Source: Branchiostoma floridae (Eukaryota > Chordata > Leptocardii > Amphioxiformes > Branchiostomatidae). From it: DNA of 64,000 bases. The DNA lies in contig NC_049980.1 of NCBI RefSeq assembly GCF_000003815.2, positions 14,488,405 to 14,552,404 on the forward strand. Reading direction: 5' to 3'. A program made the position numbers and the translations under genes. Shown here piece by piece: positions 24,801 through 39,800 of the stretch (the first letter of the stretch is position 1; every line of letters begins with the position of its first letter). Below the pieces are notes generated by a model. The model saw only the letters and a list, made by a program, of their open reading frames with translations. It had not been told where the DNA came from and ran no database searches.

Positions 24801-27800
24801 GCACATCTATGCTATAGTCTATAGTCCTTGAAATTTGATCCATGGAGGTCAAGCTGGAGGCCTGACATTGAAGGAAAGCTGCATACAAAAGTCACAGGAA
24901 AGAAATGCCACATTTGATTTGATAACACTAGGCTTCATTCCTGTGTAGTATGCATTGGCATAATACCGGTCATAAGCCTTATACCGGTCGATTAAAAATA
25001 GTGGAACTTAAAGAGATCTACACATGCAACAATAGTTATTTCTGAGGTATGCACACTTCAGACATCTAGGTGCCCAATACATAATTTACAAAGCATCGAT
25101 AACAATGCATTCGAAGACAACAAGGCCAAAAGTTTTCAGGTCATTTTCGGGGCAGGCGAGCTCGTCGTGGGACAAACACACTGTCACGTTCATCGCCAGA
25201 TTTGTAGATAATAATCACATGTGCTCACGGCACAAGACGAGCATGATTCAACAGCAATCTTGAATTTCTTTTGGTGACCTACAGCTCGTGTAAAAGTGTG
25301 AGGAACCGTTGCATAATAGCCCGGATCTACGGCTGAATGGGTCAAATTGAACGTACGCCGCCATTTTCCAGCCATTTTTAATGCTACGGCCAGCAGTAAA
25401 GTTTTACGTCATAGCGGTTGTGACGGACCAAAATTAAATGAAAATTCTGGTCAGTATACGCCCATTTTCTCATGACTTTTTGTATGCTCATGCAGATTTT
25501 TGTTTTGTGCAACTACTAGCAGGAAAGAAAGGAACAACAGAGGATGAATAAAGGTACATAGCGGCAGTTAATTGTGCCGTGTTTCGTTCGACCGGTATAG
25601 TGCACCCCCTTCCAACCACGCGCCCGTTCTCCGTGCAATTCCGCGGTGTGTTCCAATTACGATATTATGTTTTAGCAGGACCAGAGAGACAAAATAATTT
25701 ACACAGAAGAAGTGGCAAAGGTAAGCTGTAACAGCAACATGTAACTGGAGAAAATGATGCGTTGATCATTTGCCAAATTAGCATTGCTTGAGAAATTGCA
25801 GTAAACCGACCGGTATTATGCCAATGGATGTTACAGCTTATGCTGGGAAAAACATGTTGATGAATAATGAAGTGAAATGGGATAACATCAAATGATAATA
25901 AGGTAGCAAGCATCTTATTTTTTCTGATCAATGTTTTCTGAGATTGCACTGATCTGGTATATAATTCATTGCAACACTAATATGGTTGTTGTAAATTGTC
26001 ACACACTGTTAATACATTTGTAGTTATGTATCTTGAGTAGAAATTGTTTTCGATGGCTGCTGTTTACTGTTTTTGTACAATTTTCCGCTAACATAATTCC
26101 TTCTTCTTTCAGGAACATTTAGCTTAGAAGGGGCTGTAGATGGAGGTAAGCAAAGTTCTATTTGACACATAGTTGTACAATGTAACTAGAGTTTGGCGAC
26201 CTCATACCTCCATGAAATATTTAGACCTTTTGTAAATTTCATGCAATTGACTAACATATTAACATAATTTATGCATGTTGTTCATCATTGACTAACGTTT
26301 ATATGTCAATTATAAAATTCCCATCATTAATCATAAAGTGGTTTTGCAATTTTTACATAAATTATGCAAATAAGTTCATTACCATATTTGGTATCTGCTT
26401 ATATTCCACCTATCATAACGAACAAGTGTTACATTTATTGAAGTCCAGTTATTGAAAACAATGGAATTATACAATTTTCTCATTGATTTTGCAAATTAAG
26501 TCCTCCTTTGCATAACATGCATGTCATTATGAACTTTTTTGCCCAAGCTACCTGCATGCCTAAAATGATGCCAATCAGTCAATCCTTTCTGCAGTTATCC
26601 TCTTTGGAATGTTTTTGTTATGACGAAAAAGCCCCTGCAGTTCTGAAATTAAATGTTAGGGGGCTGAAACCTGCCCCACTTTGTAATGACACTGCAAGCT
26701 ATTTACCAGCCAAATGTCAAGACCATATCACATCCGGGACAAGAGATACATAGAAAATACTGCTATGATAGAATATTCTCACTAAATATGCAAATGTACT
26801 CCTATTTTGCATAATTAGTATTTCATTTTGTACAACATTGTCTAAGGTACCTACATACCAAAAATCATGAAAATCTGTTGTTCCCTTCTTGCGTTATAGT
26901 CTTCAGAAGTTTTTGACAAAAATGCCCCTGCTATCCCAAAACTAGCCGCTAGGGGGCCCAAACTTATGTCACTTATTCCTGAGCACAAGAGCTACATGTA
27001 CCTAACACCCTAAAATCCTGACCATAGCTTGTTCAGAACACAAGATAGCAAACCTGGATGTTGCGCTGCAGTACCAAGAAAAGCCGCTAGGGGGCCCAAA
27101 ATCTAATCATTTCCAGCTTTTATGACACACTACCAACACACCAAGTATGTAACCAATTCACCCAGCCGTTCTTGAGTTATCTTGTTTATACACACACACA
27201 CACACACACACAGACAGACAAACTCAGGGTAAAATATAACCTCCATGACTTTTCATGGAGGTAATTATTGTTTTTTTTTGTGTCACTTGATGCCTTTTTC
27301 CGTTAAGCGTTATGAGCCATTTTAATTCACCGTTAATCGTTACCGACCCCCTCTAATTGTCCGTGAAGCCCTATTGGTTGTTTTAATTCAACAATAATCG
27401 TTATTTTTATCCCGAATTCACCATTAACTTGATTAAGCGTTACCAAGAAATTCTTCGTAACAAGTTATACCCACAAATGCCAGTTAGAGCGCCTGAAAAT
27501 GCAGGAAATGAGGTTTCAAAGGGTCAAAATTTCTCCGAGTCTCCCTGGCCCCGGCCTTTGGCGCTGGACAGCGTCGCCCTCAAAAACCTTTCCACCCATA
27601 CAGATTTTAGTGTCAAACTTAGCTTAGTTTCAGGCAAAATGTACTCCTCGAATGAGGCTTCAGCAGACCTCCCTTTGGCGCATATGTTGGGGGTGTGGGG
27701 TCCCCCCCCCCAAAAAAAAAATTTTTTTTTTCTCTCTAACAAAATGTCATTTAATTTAGCTTCGTCTGCCAGCAAAATTTGTCCTTCAAAATGTAGAAAA

Positions 27801-30800
27801 TGACGTTTCAGATGGTCCAGATCTTAAATTTTTCCCAGACTAATCTTGCAATTGTCTCGTGCCTTCCAAGCTGGGAATGGTCAAAATATGTCGTTGGATG
27901 GAGGTCAAAGCTATAACCATGTCTAAATCAACCTAGCTTAGTCTGTCGGAAAATTGCAAATTGCCCCAAAATGCAGGAAATACCATTTCATAGGGTCTTA
28001 GGGGGCCCTCAGATACCCCCAGACCCCCCCTAAGATGCGTCGCACCTTCGGCCCTCCATGGTGCTGTCAGCAATAGTTCAAACCACCCCATAAAAAATTG
28101 GCTGCCACCACCTCCATGGCCGGAACACTTCCATAGGGAAGCGAATTTCATGGAGGCAGCGGACATTGTCCCTGTCATTCCTCTGCGGGTTCTGGGCACC
28201 TTTTTCTTCTCACAATGTCATTAGTCAGATATTTTCACCTTTTGAGATAATCTAATCTAGCTTTGTACGAATAGGAATACGCGTCGATGTTACTGTTTAT
28301 GCTTTGTAACCCCTTCTGAATTTTACCGTTAAGCGTTACCGGGCCTCCTGAATTGACCATTAAGCGTTACCAAGACCACCCCATGCAGTTGCATGCACAT
28401 GGTCTGTTGACAAACTTTGAAGGTTACAGCAGAGAAACCACACAGTAGTGTAACATCAGGGCTGAAAGGTACGGTCTAACTCTAAAGTCACAAAGATAAA
28501 TGGCACAATGTCATGCAGAAAACACGGAAGGAAGATTGCAGATGATCAGTAGTATCATTGAGATGGCCTGCTTTATTGTCGTGATCTGTTTGAAGTGTAT
28601 ATAGTGTTTCTGTTCTCAATGTTGTCAGATGTCTGATAAACAGCCTGACATCCACAATCTATGTTGACCACCCTGATGATGAGTGACTGCATGACCCTAA
28701 CCTCGTATAAGACTGTTTTTAGGGCCTCACTATTACCAGGCCTTGATGAACTAGTTCTAAATGAATTTCCTCATTCAATTAGATAGTAGGTAATGACTAT
28801 AGGTAATATGTACTGCTATCCTAAAGGAAAGGGAGAAAGAGAATCAGGAAGTGAATTAGATAAGATGTCCTTTTATAGCAAGCATCACACATAACAGAAT
28901 GTTTTTCGACTTCCAGGTCTCTTCCCTCTGATTTTCAACCTTGCTACGAACGCGAAGATTACGTCCAATGCAACATGCGGACTGAACGGACGCGAGAACT
29001 ACTGCAAACTGGTGGAACACGTGCCGGGGGAACCCTTCCCACAGGACCCACAGTGCAGCGTCTGCGATGACAATGACCCGTCCTTACGACATCCCATAGA
29101 GAACGCCATCGACGGGACCAACAGTTGGTGGCAGAGTCCAACCATCTCTCAGGGACGACAGTACAACTGGGTTACTATAACACTGGACTTGGGGCAGGTC
29201 AGTATTGTTGCATCCCGGGTAATAAAAAGATTTTTTTTACTGCTGAGTTAGTTAAGACCACACCAATTTAATCCCAAGAAAAATAATATACTATTAGGTT
29301 TTGCTATTGCAGACCTGTAAAATAAAACCAATTCCAGGAGCACGTACATGTACTGCTGATAAACCAATCAGAGAGATTCTTTGTAGTCACATGATAGAAA
29401 ACAACCAATAAGCTTCTTGCATTTCTTCAACACCCATAATTTCAATATAAAAACAATTCCCTTTATTCAGAACAGTGGTATCAAATCAAAGAAAGAGATT
29501 CATTGGATGAAAAGCTGAAAACTTGCTAACCTTTTTTTGTGTCGTATAAGCCTCATATGTTCATCATGCACCCCAGACATTTTGCAATTTTTTTTAATTT
29601 CGACCGACCGCCCCAATAGTTTCCTGAAAAAATCCGAGGAGCAACAAATCAAATTGGTGTGGCCTAATGAGACGCATCATTAATGAGTTACACGACTGAC
29701 CAACTAACCCAGGTATCCTTCAAAGATTGATATTTGGTCACTTTTTGTGACAAATAATCTGGACAGTTTGCAAAATGAGGAAACTAGTCTTTTTAGCCAA
29801 TGCCCACAAATGCCCACTCTGGAGAAGTTCGCGTTGCATGAATCTTATATTTTTTGCTTGGAATATGTCCACGTTGTGCTCCCATGCATTAATCCTGAGT
29901 TTCAATTCAATCCAATGAGCCGAAGTGATAAAGATATTAAGTTGATTATTTTTGTTGGTCTTTTTAGCGAACACCCAGCAAAAAGTCTTTTTAGCGAATG
30001 CCCACTATATCCACAAAAATATCGGCCGTCAAGCAACGGCAGCTTAACCTACTGCCAAAAACATGGTTAAAAAGGTTTCGCATTGATGTATACGAAGTTT
30101 CCGTGCTTTAAAAGCTTTTTCCGTCCCTTTTTATGTCAAAATGTACGGCGCCGATACTTCAATACATTTAAACGCTAAGAATTAAAAATGGCGGACACTA
30201 TATTTATTTGCATACTTGTGACTGGCTACATGCGGCCTTTAGCATTCTATAAGTATCGCCATATATTTTGACCCAAAAAAAGGGACTTAAAAAGCAGTTT
30301 TATAATGGCCTGAGAGAAGTATCACCAAACACCTTCAGGACAGAGAGGTGGACAGAGAGTGACACAAACGATAACGAGGCACTGCCACCCCCAGTGAGGC
30401 ACTTCCCCCTGGAGCAGACTTACCCAGGAGGGAGTGGGTGACACTAAACAGAGCCAGGTCAAAGGTTGCAAAAACTGGGGACAACTTGTTGAAATGGGGC
30501 AAGTCTGCAAGTGCAGAGCAACTACAAACTATTCAGCACCTGTTACAGAAAACTGCGATCTTGGTCCATTACCTGTTCAGACAGTGACCTAAGAGAGGCC
30601 AACGAGTCGCAGATGGATAAAGAGCGACAAGATATGATGATGATGATGATGATGTCAGAGGCACAGGAAACTGCTGTGTGGGAAAAGAGAGGGGGTCCCC
30701 TACATTAACATTGGGCTGATGTTTGTCAGTGTGTTGTTTTGTGTCCAAAGTACATGTATTGCACTAAACTGACTGAAAGGTTGGACAGAAAATGAAAAAA

Positions 30801-33800
30801 TAATGAGTACCAACAACTTGTGAAGTTGAATCAAAGTAAGTCAGCTAAAACTGAATTTAAAAAAGAAATCCTGCTTCACCTAAAGGAATAAGGCATGTTG
30901 AACTGCATTGAACAACCAATGCAAATCAAATCGAGAACTCCTCTTTTGAAGGCTGATGAAATGAAATTTTTGTTTGTCTTACGTCTCTATTCTACAGAAA
31001 GATAATGCTCGTTTCCTTTCTGTTTTGTCCTGAAGGGCTATCTGTGGGAACATGCATTCAGCCAGGTTGTCAATGCTGCTGGTAGAGTGTCTTTAGACTC
31101 AGCTTATTTGATTGCTATGACCTATATATGAGGGTGCTTCAAAAAGTAATGTCATTAGTTTTATAACAGGCTCATTTGTTCATCGAATGAGTTGAAATTT
31201 GGCACAAAGGTAAAGGCATATATCTTCTTTAGATTGAAATATCTCACCTTGTTGTTCACATTTTCATAAGTGACTGAGTTGAGTTCAAGATGACCACACC
31301 CTTGTTATCCCGTCGAAAGAAATTAGAGGTTCAATTGATATGCAATTAATAATGTCCCTGCCTTATTTGTAGCTATTGTATGAAATTGAAACTGCACATG
31401 TATCAAGTTCCATTTGTCTATAAGGCACATGCCAGTTTTCACATTTGAAACCCAATCATGTTTTCTTTTTTCGTTCCTTGGGTGAAGTGAGGTATGGCCC
31501 CGGTCATCAGTGTCATTAACCAGGGGTGGGCTGATTAAAGTTTCCAGAGTGGACTTTTTAATAAACTGAAAGAAATCAAACTTTGCACACTTCTTGGTCT
31601 TGAAACAGCCAATAACTGTGCCAAGTTTCGTATCTTTTGATTAGTGGAAAAGCAGTCTACAAAACATTTGATAATGAAATCATGTACATGATGTATTTGG
31701 CTATTAATCAAACTGCCTGTAATATAGTAACTCGCTCCATTCTTGCAGCTGTAAAAGATGAACCATTGGGACTTCAGAAATGAAAATTGGCATGTGACCT
31801 ATAAAGACATTAGTTATTATACAGGTAAATTTTGGATTCCTACAGTAGTTATAAGAGGGTCAGAACTAGAGGAACTGATCTTCTGACAAGTTTCCAGGGG
31901 AGAGGTCCTCTTGAATCAACTCAATTGTTTATAAAAATCTTAACAACAAATTGGGATGTTTTAATCTTAAGAAGATATATGCATTTACCTTTGTGCCAAA
32001 TTTCAACTCATTCTATGAAAAAATGAGCCTGTTATAAAACTAGTGACATACTTTTTGAAGCACCCTCGTATATATGTTGTCATCATTCCTCACTGCCTCT
32101 GTCAGTTGGTCTCCAGGTATTTCCACCTCCCACACAGGATTGACTCTCCTGGCAAAATTACAATATCAACCCTGTGTGACTGTGGAAGGGTAGGTATTAA
32201 ATGTAATCCAAGCATTGCATTATTACAAGAGACTGCAGACAGGACCCTATTTTCGCACTTTGGGAGATTTTTTTAAAATCATTAGATTTGATATCATTCA
32301 TTCTAACTTCTCGTACAGGTATATCAATGTTTTGATCCTGCTGGGTCCTAAAAGTTGTAGATTTCTTGACTTGTATGTAAGTGATCACTGTGGAGTCACT
32401 GGAGTTTTGATTAATTCATCCATTGTTCAATCTTAAATCTTAGATCTTCCAAGTGGCTTATGTGATCATCAAGACAGCCATCACTCCGCGTCCTGGCAAC
32501 TGGATTCTGGAGCGTTCCTTGGATGGAGTCCGTTTCCGCCCGTGGCAGTACTTTGCCATCTCGGACTCGGAATGTTACCAGAACTACAACATCACCCCCA
32601 CCATTGGTACGCCCCAGTTCACCCAGGACGATGAAGTCATCTGCACATCCTTCTACTCCAGGTTTCCACCATTTGAGAATGGAGAGGTGATATCCCTGTC
32701 ATTTTAACTGTCATCATCCTGTAATTACATCCTTTTAACAGGGTTTTTGAGGAAATTGTTTTGTCTGTGTTTAATGCATAGTACATGTTATGTTGATGAA
32801 ATGAAGCTATAATATGCTTTATTCTAAGCCGTTGAATTTCTGATTGTATCCACTGCGTTGAATGTGCTTTCTACCATCACGTTTTTGTAGCACAATATGA
32901 ACTGTTACGCCTTCATACTTTTATGTCTTCTCAATGAATATGAATTCTGTGCACAGATTCACGTCTCACTCATCAATGGTCGTCCCAGTGTAGACAACCC
33001 ATCAGACACCCTCATGGTAAGGCATTTCTTCGTGTTATTTCAACCATGTACAAATGTGTACTTTTGCTGGAAGGCAATGAATGTAGACTTTGGTTATCTA
33101 TGGCCCCTATATGTATGGCTGTAATGTGTCTTACAAATTTTGTATTGCCATAAATGTATCAATGTTAAAAGATTGTTATCATTACCAACTGAACACTAGT
33201 TATCAATGCTGATATAAGGTGCTGTATTTCACATATTGCATTAAGACCAGTTAGTGTATAATCAAATAATCATGCAAACAAACAATACCACGTGTGCTGA
33301 TTTCCACACAGGAGTTCACCTCTGCCCGTTACATCCGCCTGCGCCTCCAGAGGATTCGCACTCTCAATGCTGACCTCATGACCCTGAATTCACAGCGCCC
33401 TGACACCATCGATGCATTCGTCACCAGAAGGGTAAGGTCTACATTCGAAAAAGGAAAACCTGACAAAAAGTTTTTTCTGACAGATTAGATTATCAAGGGG
33501 ACTGATAACATGATGGTGGTTCCTATAGACAGGGTTCTTATGCTTGTATCAGTACTAGAAAGATTATCAAATTTACCACATAAATGTGATCATATCGGCC
33601 AGATGATCCTTATGTAGAGGTGGTCACACAACAGGTTTGACTGTACGTAAATTGTAATTTGGATTCTTTTCCAGAATGCTTGTTGCCTAACATATATAAC
33701 AATATACTGCAATCTACTGTGGCTATTCAAATGCTGATGAAATATCATATAAAATACAAAAACGCTTCCCTTTGTGTCCATGTGAAAGGTTTCAATACCA

Positions 33801-36800
33801 CCATATATAATATCTTGCTGTCTCATTGTTTGTCTATCAAGTTCATATTTTTGTAGGAATCAACACAATTTTAAAACCTATTTGGAGGACTGATGATAGA
33901 CTGTTTTGTAAAGCAAAGATATCTTTTACCATTTCCACAGTACTTCTACTCCATCAAAGATGTCTCTGTTGGAGGACAGTGTATCTGTTTTGGTCATGCC
34001 AAAGTCTGCCCACAACTTCCTGGTGCCCAGGTGAGCATTAATGTGAAACCCAACACCTTTCATAACTCTATCATTGTCTACATTAGTAATATTTGTCCTT
34101 ATGTAATGGTTATTTTAGACCACTCTACCCTACTGGAAAAAGAACATTTCAGTCCAATTCTGTGTCAGACGAACAATAGGCAGCAGTTGAGCAAAGATCA
34201 AATCATTTATGTTCATCATAAATCAGATGCAGTGAACACCGACATCACGAAACTGAAAGAACATTGCTTGCATTTGCTATGTCATCTTTGTTGAACTTGT
34301 AAAATGTTTCTTTTAATATAATTTCAAATGTTTAACACATTAAAATTTCTCAGCAATTCCATCATATTTCCTAGATCTCTTAGCCACCTTACAAGTTCAA
34401 TGTGCAGTGTTAGAGTGCAGGTTGTTCTCATGATATGGTAGAACGCATCAGCTGAAATTTGCACCTCCTGAATGTTGTAGACTCTGAGGTGCCAGTGTGA
34501 ACACAACACCTGTGGTGAGAGCTGTGAGCGCTGCTGTCCACTCTTCAACCAGAAACCATGGCAACCTGGAACAGCTGAGAGCAGTAATGAGTGCGAAGGT
34601 GAGATAACTTGTGTACATACAACAAATCCAGCAAGATATTGAAAATCTCAAACGTGGTGGTTTTAAGTTAATGGTGACTAGACCACCTTGAAAACCTGAA
34701 AGCTAGAACCATTACAAAAGTTTCTGCATTTGCAGCAACATGTCATACATGTAGTGGAATAATGAATGTCATAAACAGCAACTACTACTTCTATGCTAAT
34801 GTTTGCAGTGTTGTCCTATAGGTAATGTTGTTTTGAGTGACTGTAATGTTGGCCCTGTGTTCCTACAGCCTGCCAGTGCTTTGGCCATGCTGACGAGTGT
34901 GTGTATGACCAGGGTGTGGCTGACCGCAGGGAGAGTGTCAACATCCTTGGCATCTATGAAGGCGGTGGTGTCTGCCAGAACTGCAGGGTAGGGGGCTCTT
35001 CTTCTCAACTCATAATCAGTGCTATGTTTGGGAACAAGCAAGGTTGAATGTAGTGTTGAATATATGTACTAAAGAACAAACGGTCTTTAATGATGACAGA
35101 AACAGTTAACAGAATGTTTACGTAGACTTAAGGTATTTATTTTCCAGAAAACCCATGCTTTCAATGGTATTTCAATGCCCATACAATGTTTTCATCTTTT
35201 TCCAGTGCTACATTGAAAAGTGATTGACACATATTAAATATTCTATTGAGAATTGGAGGTGTATCCACTTCCTGTTTTCATTCTTTATCATCCTGCATTC
35301 CTTCTCCATGCCATAATAGCTGAATTATTAGGATGCCAAAAGGATTTGTTAACTTTGTTTTGACTAGCTAACTATGTCAGGGTTGGACAAGTCCACTAGC
35401 CCTATTGTCCCAGGCAAGTGAAAGTGCTGTTCGGGCAAGTGATTTTTCCATTGATCGAGTGCAATTTTGATAATAACTTGTTACATTATACTGTCAAGCA
35501 ATGGTCAACAGAGAATTCCATTGCTGGAAGTGAAAAGGAATATACTTGTATTAGTTGTAACAGTGACATTTGAATTTTGGGCAAGTTAAAAATTGGTTCG
35601 GGCAAGTAAATTTTTTATGTGCTTGCCCAATAGGACAAGTGGATTTTAGGAAACTTGTCCAACCCTGTGTGTAACTCTGGATCTGGGAAATGACTGATCC
35701 TTAGGCCAAGTTAAATTTTGTTTGTTTTAAAGTACATGGACACTGCTCAAAATGTCAACTATCTGTTGTTACTTGTTACAGGCCAACACCATGGGTAACA
35801 ACTGTGAACAGTGCATTGATGGGTTCTACCGACCTGCAGGCATACCAAGGGATGATCCCAACCCGTGCAGAGGTCATTTTCTGGCATTAACTTTGTCAGT
35901 AATTGTGCTCGGAAGATAAGGAGTAAGGTTGTCTAAATCCTTGTACTGCATGATGAAGTGTTTAAATGTTGTTATCATGAGGTATAGTAACAACAGAATT
36001 TATGATGAATTTATGGAATTATTCCCCAGAAAGTGACAATGCTGACAAGATAATGTGACCAGCACAATGCCTTTAGTTTTGCTTGACTTGAGCTATAAGA
36101 GTGCAATGTATCCCCATGTTCAGGTAACTCATGGGGAGTACTTTGTACTAAGACCTTGCACATACATGTACATATACACGTACTAATTAAGACCTTACAC
36201 ATGTGTGGTGCTTGTCTCTTACAGAATGCCAGTGTAACCTTATTGGCGAAGACCCCAGTCGAAGGGGCCAGTGTGTGAAAGATGACACCAGGATCGCAGA
36301 GGGCTTGGTAAGATGTGCTCTATACTTAGTAACATACAATGTACATCTGTAACAGTAACATAGTACTGTAAATGCAGAAATGTTTGCGGTGGATTAATGT
36401 TCGCGGTTTTCGCGGTGACCACTTCACCGCGAACTTAAAACCACCGCGAACATTTTTCTATAATGGTATTACACTGCAGTCTATGGTGTTACCGCGAAAT
36501 GGAAACAACAGCGAAAAGTCTATTTTTCCCGCTACTGCAAAATTAAATCCCCGCGAACTTAAATGCATTTACAGTATTACACTCACTAATGTTTTTACTT
36601 TGAGAAGTAATTATTGCATTGTGTCATGGGACTGTAATTGTGTAAAAAAAATTATTTGTTTATTTATTTGCTTTTTTTACTTGCCATTTACTAAAAGATA
36701 AAGAACTAGAGTTCCTCGAACACACATATTCGCCAAATAAACATTTTTTATCGAAGGTCGTTGTTTCTCAATGATTAATGTATGTAATTATGGCTATAAT

Positions 36801-39800
36801 GGGCCAGCTAAGCACCAAATACAGCTTAATACGAGATGTTAATATAGCAAAGCTGGATGTAAGGTCTTTAGTTAGGCTAGGTTAGGCTAGGTCTTTAGTT
36901 TTAGATAAGATATCACTCTACAAAATGTACATTGCAGTCTTTTCGTAAAAAAAGAAATAATGAACAAACTTTGAGTGACTGGCCTATGTATTAGATAATA
37001 GGTCATCTAAGGGTTATCTAAGGGTCATACGTAAGGATTGTTACGGCCCTACCTTGGTGAATGTTTGTGTCCATCTCATGAAAATAGTAAGTAAAGTTTT
37101 GCAATCGCGAGTTAAGTCAGAGGTATTTTACACAGTCTACCTGGCTGGCTATCACGCCAGGCTACTCAGATCCCCCCATCCATAGCCCCGCAAAGACAAA
37201 ATAGCTGATTGACAGGCATAGTAATTGCTCCAACCCTACCAGTGACCCCAGGTCGGCCTGTCTGCTGGCTGGCTGACCCTCTGGGAGGGTTTCATTGCAG
37301 GAACACCAGCACCAGTACTGTGTGTTTATGTTATAGGAAAATATATCCACAAATGCTTATACTGTAGAACCAATAGTGTAAAGGACATGCTATACTCAAT
37401 ATGTTGACTTATTCATACCTATAGATATCCATACATGTATATGTCTGTTAAGTAAATGTGTCTTTAGAATGACACATAGAAAAGCGCTGTAAAAACTTTA
37501 TAAAACACAGTAATAGCAAAAATACGTGTTCAGAAGACTGTGTCTTTAGAATGACAAAGTTATAGAAAAGCGCAGTAAAAACTTAATAAAACAGAGCAAT
37601 AGCAAAAAAACGTGTTCACAAGACTGTGTCATTAAAAATGACACTATAGAAAAGCGCTGTAAAAACATTATAAAACAGAGTAACAGCGAAATATCGTGTT
37701 TATTCGATCTCCCAGTGCAAGCCTTCTTCGGCCAGCTGACAAAGGATATCACAGAACTGAGAGGACCCGGCGGTTGCTAGGCACATTAACTAATTGCTGT
37801 CACTCTACCCTACGATACCAACCTATTTAGTTCTAAGTGATGCTCACTTGCATTAGGAGAACTGTTAACCGCATCAAACCAGGATTGCGTTGTCTGGATG
37901 AGTGCAGAGACTTTCTGAAACCATGCTGAGAGTCATGAATCAGGTGATTTGTGTCCTGTAGCAATAAGTCCCGGAGAAACACCTCGTACACCTTACCCAG
38001 ATAGCTCGTTAGGGAAATGCACCTGAAATCTTCAAGACCTTTGGGCCTGGTCACCTTCGGTACTGGCACTACCAGTTCTTCTGTCCATTGTAAGGGAATG
38101 TTGTAAGCATGCATTGTAGATATTGCACATTGCAGGAGCAAGCTCTTCATNNNNNNNNNNNNNNNNNNNNNNNNNNNNNNNNNNNNNNNNNNNNNNNNNN
38201 NNNNNNNNNNNNNNNNNNNNNNNNNNNNNNNNNNNNNNNNNNNNNNNNNNAGTAATAAATGGTCAGATATTTCTCTGTGTACTCCTCTCATCTGCTATAA
38301 AACTTGGCCAAGCTCTTAGAACTAGCATGCATCACTCTGGTACCGAGACATTTCTCTATGCGCAAACAAAATAATCTCTAGATACTCAGAGCCTTTTTGG
38401 AGTATAATGAATGGATCACTGTTATAAGGGTCCAGCAAGCTTCCCGAGTTGATGTCCGGTGTCGACTAATTGACTGACTGACTGTTAGACCTGGGTATTT
38501 GGACTCTAAAAAAAGTACTAGCGTCATGCTCTTTAAGCTACTTACAACAAATGTGCTACCAATATCATAGCATGGATAATAATGATCAGAATGAAGGACT
38601 GTTTGATTGCCTATTAACACTGCTAATCTTCCCAGCCTTGACTGAAAATGCCACTTGACCACTGGCTCATATTATAATGTCACCAGAAATATATTTTGCT
38701 CCAAGCAGAAAGACTTCTAATGAGCTTACTTGGTTTGAATATAAACCTCGGAGCCTAAAGACACTTGTTCATGCTTCTCTCCACTGCAAACAATTAACAG
38801 GTCAATGACATGTGCATCATCAGGCTAATCTGTTAATCACATCTCTGATTAGATTGGTAACAGAAGCAATCCTCTATTTAGTACATAGGAATAAGTTCCT
38901 TACATTTGATTGTCTCAAAGTTATGTCATGCTCACCATTAGCTATTCAAAACTAAATTCTATGAACAGCATTTAGGTTACCAAAGATCCAAACTTGTAAA
39001 TTCAAGGCATCTCCAATTACTGGGAACTGACATCCCTGCCACGGTCTGCCATGGCGATTAGTTCTGCTCCACCTTTGATTTGTCTTTGAGTTGAGGGGTC
39101 ATCTCCCTGCTGAGGCCAGGAGGCTGAGGGCAGGGGGTTAATTTGCTGTGACTGGCCCTTTTAGGGGAAGGAGATCAGGCTAGGGTGACACTTTTGTAAG
39201 GGATATTCTTCTCCAGTATAAGTTAAAGTAATTATATTAAGTAGATCGCGGTTTACATAATTAGCATCTCATTATGTTGATAATCACCCTAAGTACCTAC
39301 CTACCAAGAGCAAAGAATATCCATCAATCCCCTCTGAAGTTATCCTTCTTAAAAGTTACGAACTATAAGACCCACTGCAGTTCCAAACAAGCTGCTAGGG
39401 GGCCCAAAATTACACCATTCACTCCTAGTCCCAACAGCTATCCACCACTTAAAAATCATGAACATGGCACTTCTGGAAAATTTAGGCGCAAGCTTTGACG
39501 CTCACTTGCAGTACCAAAACAAGTCGCCAGGAGGCCCATTATCGAACTTGACCTTCCTTTCTGTGTCCCCTACCTATCAACAAAATATCATTAGCATCCA
39601 TGTAGAACATCTCGAGTTATCGTGTTAACAGACAAACGCAATTACATACAAATCCCGATACAGCACCATAGGTAAAAGCTAGCTAAACCATTCTCGCACA
39701 TGACAATCCTTTACACAACCGCTACACACCTGCCAAATATCGTAGAAATCGCCCAGCTGCATTTTGAGTTATGCTTCTCGAAACAAACCTCGAAAAAATA

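Noticed and set aside
25190..25375. 61-codon minus-strand ORF conserved in two copies of the CATTGG element
   Set aside because: Conservation is explained by the whole element being nearly identical; residue changes are not biased to silent sites and no domain is visible.
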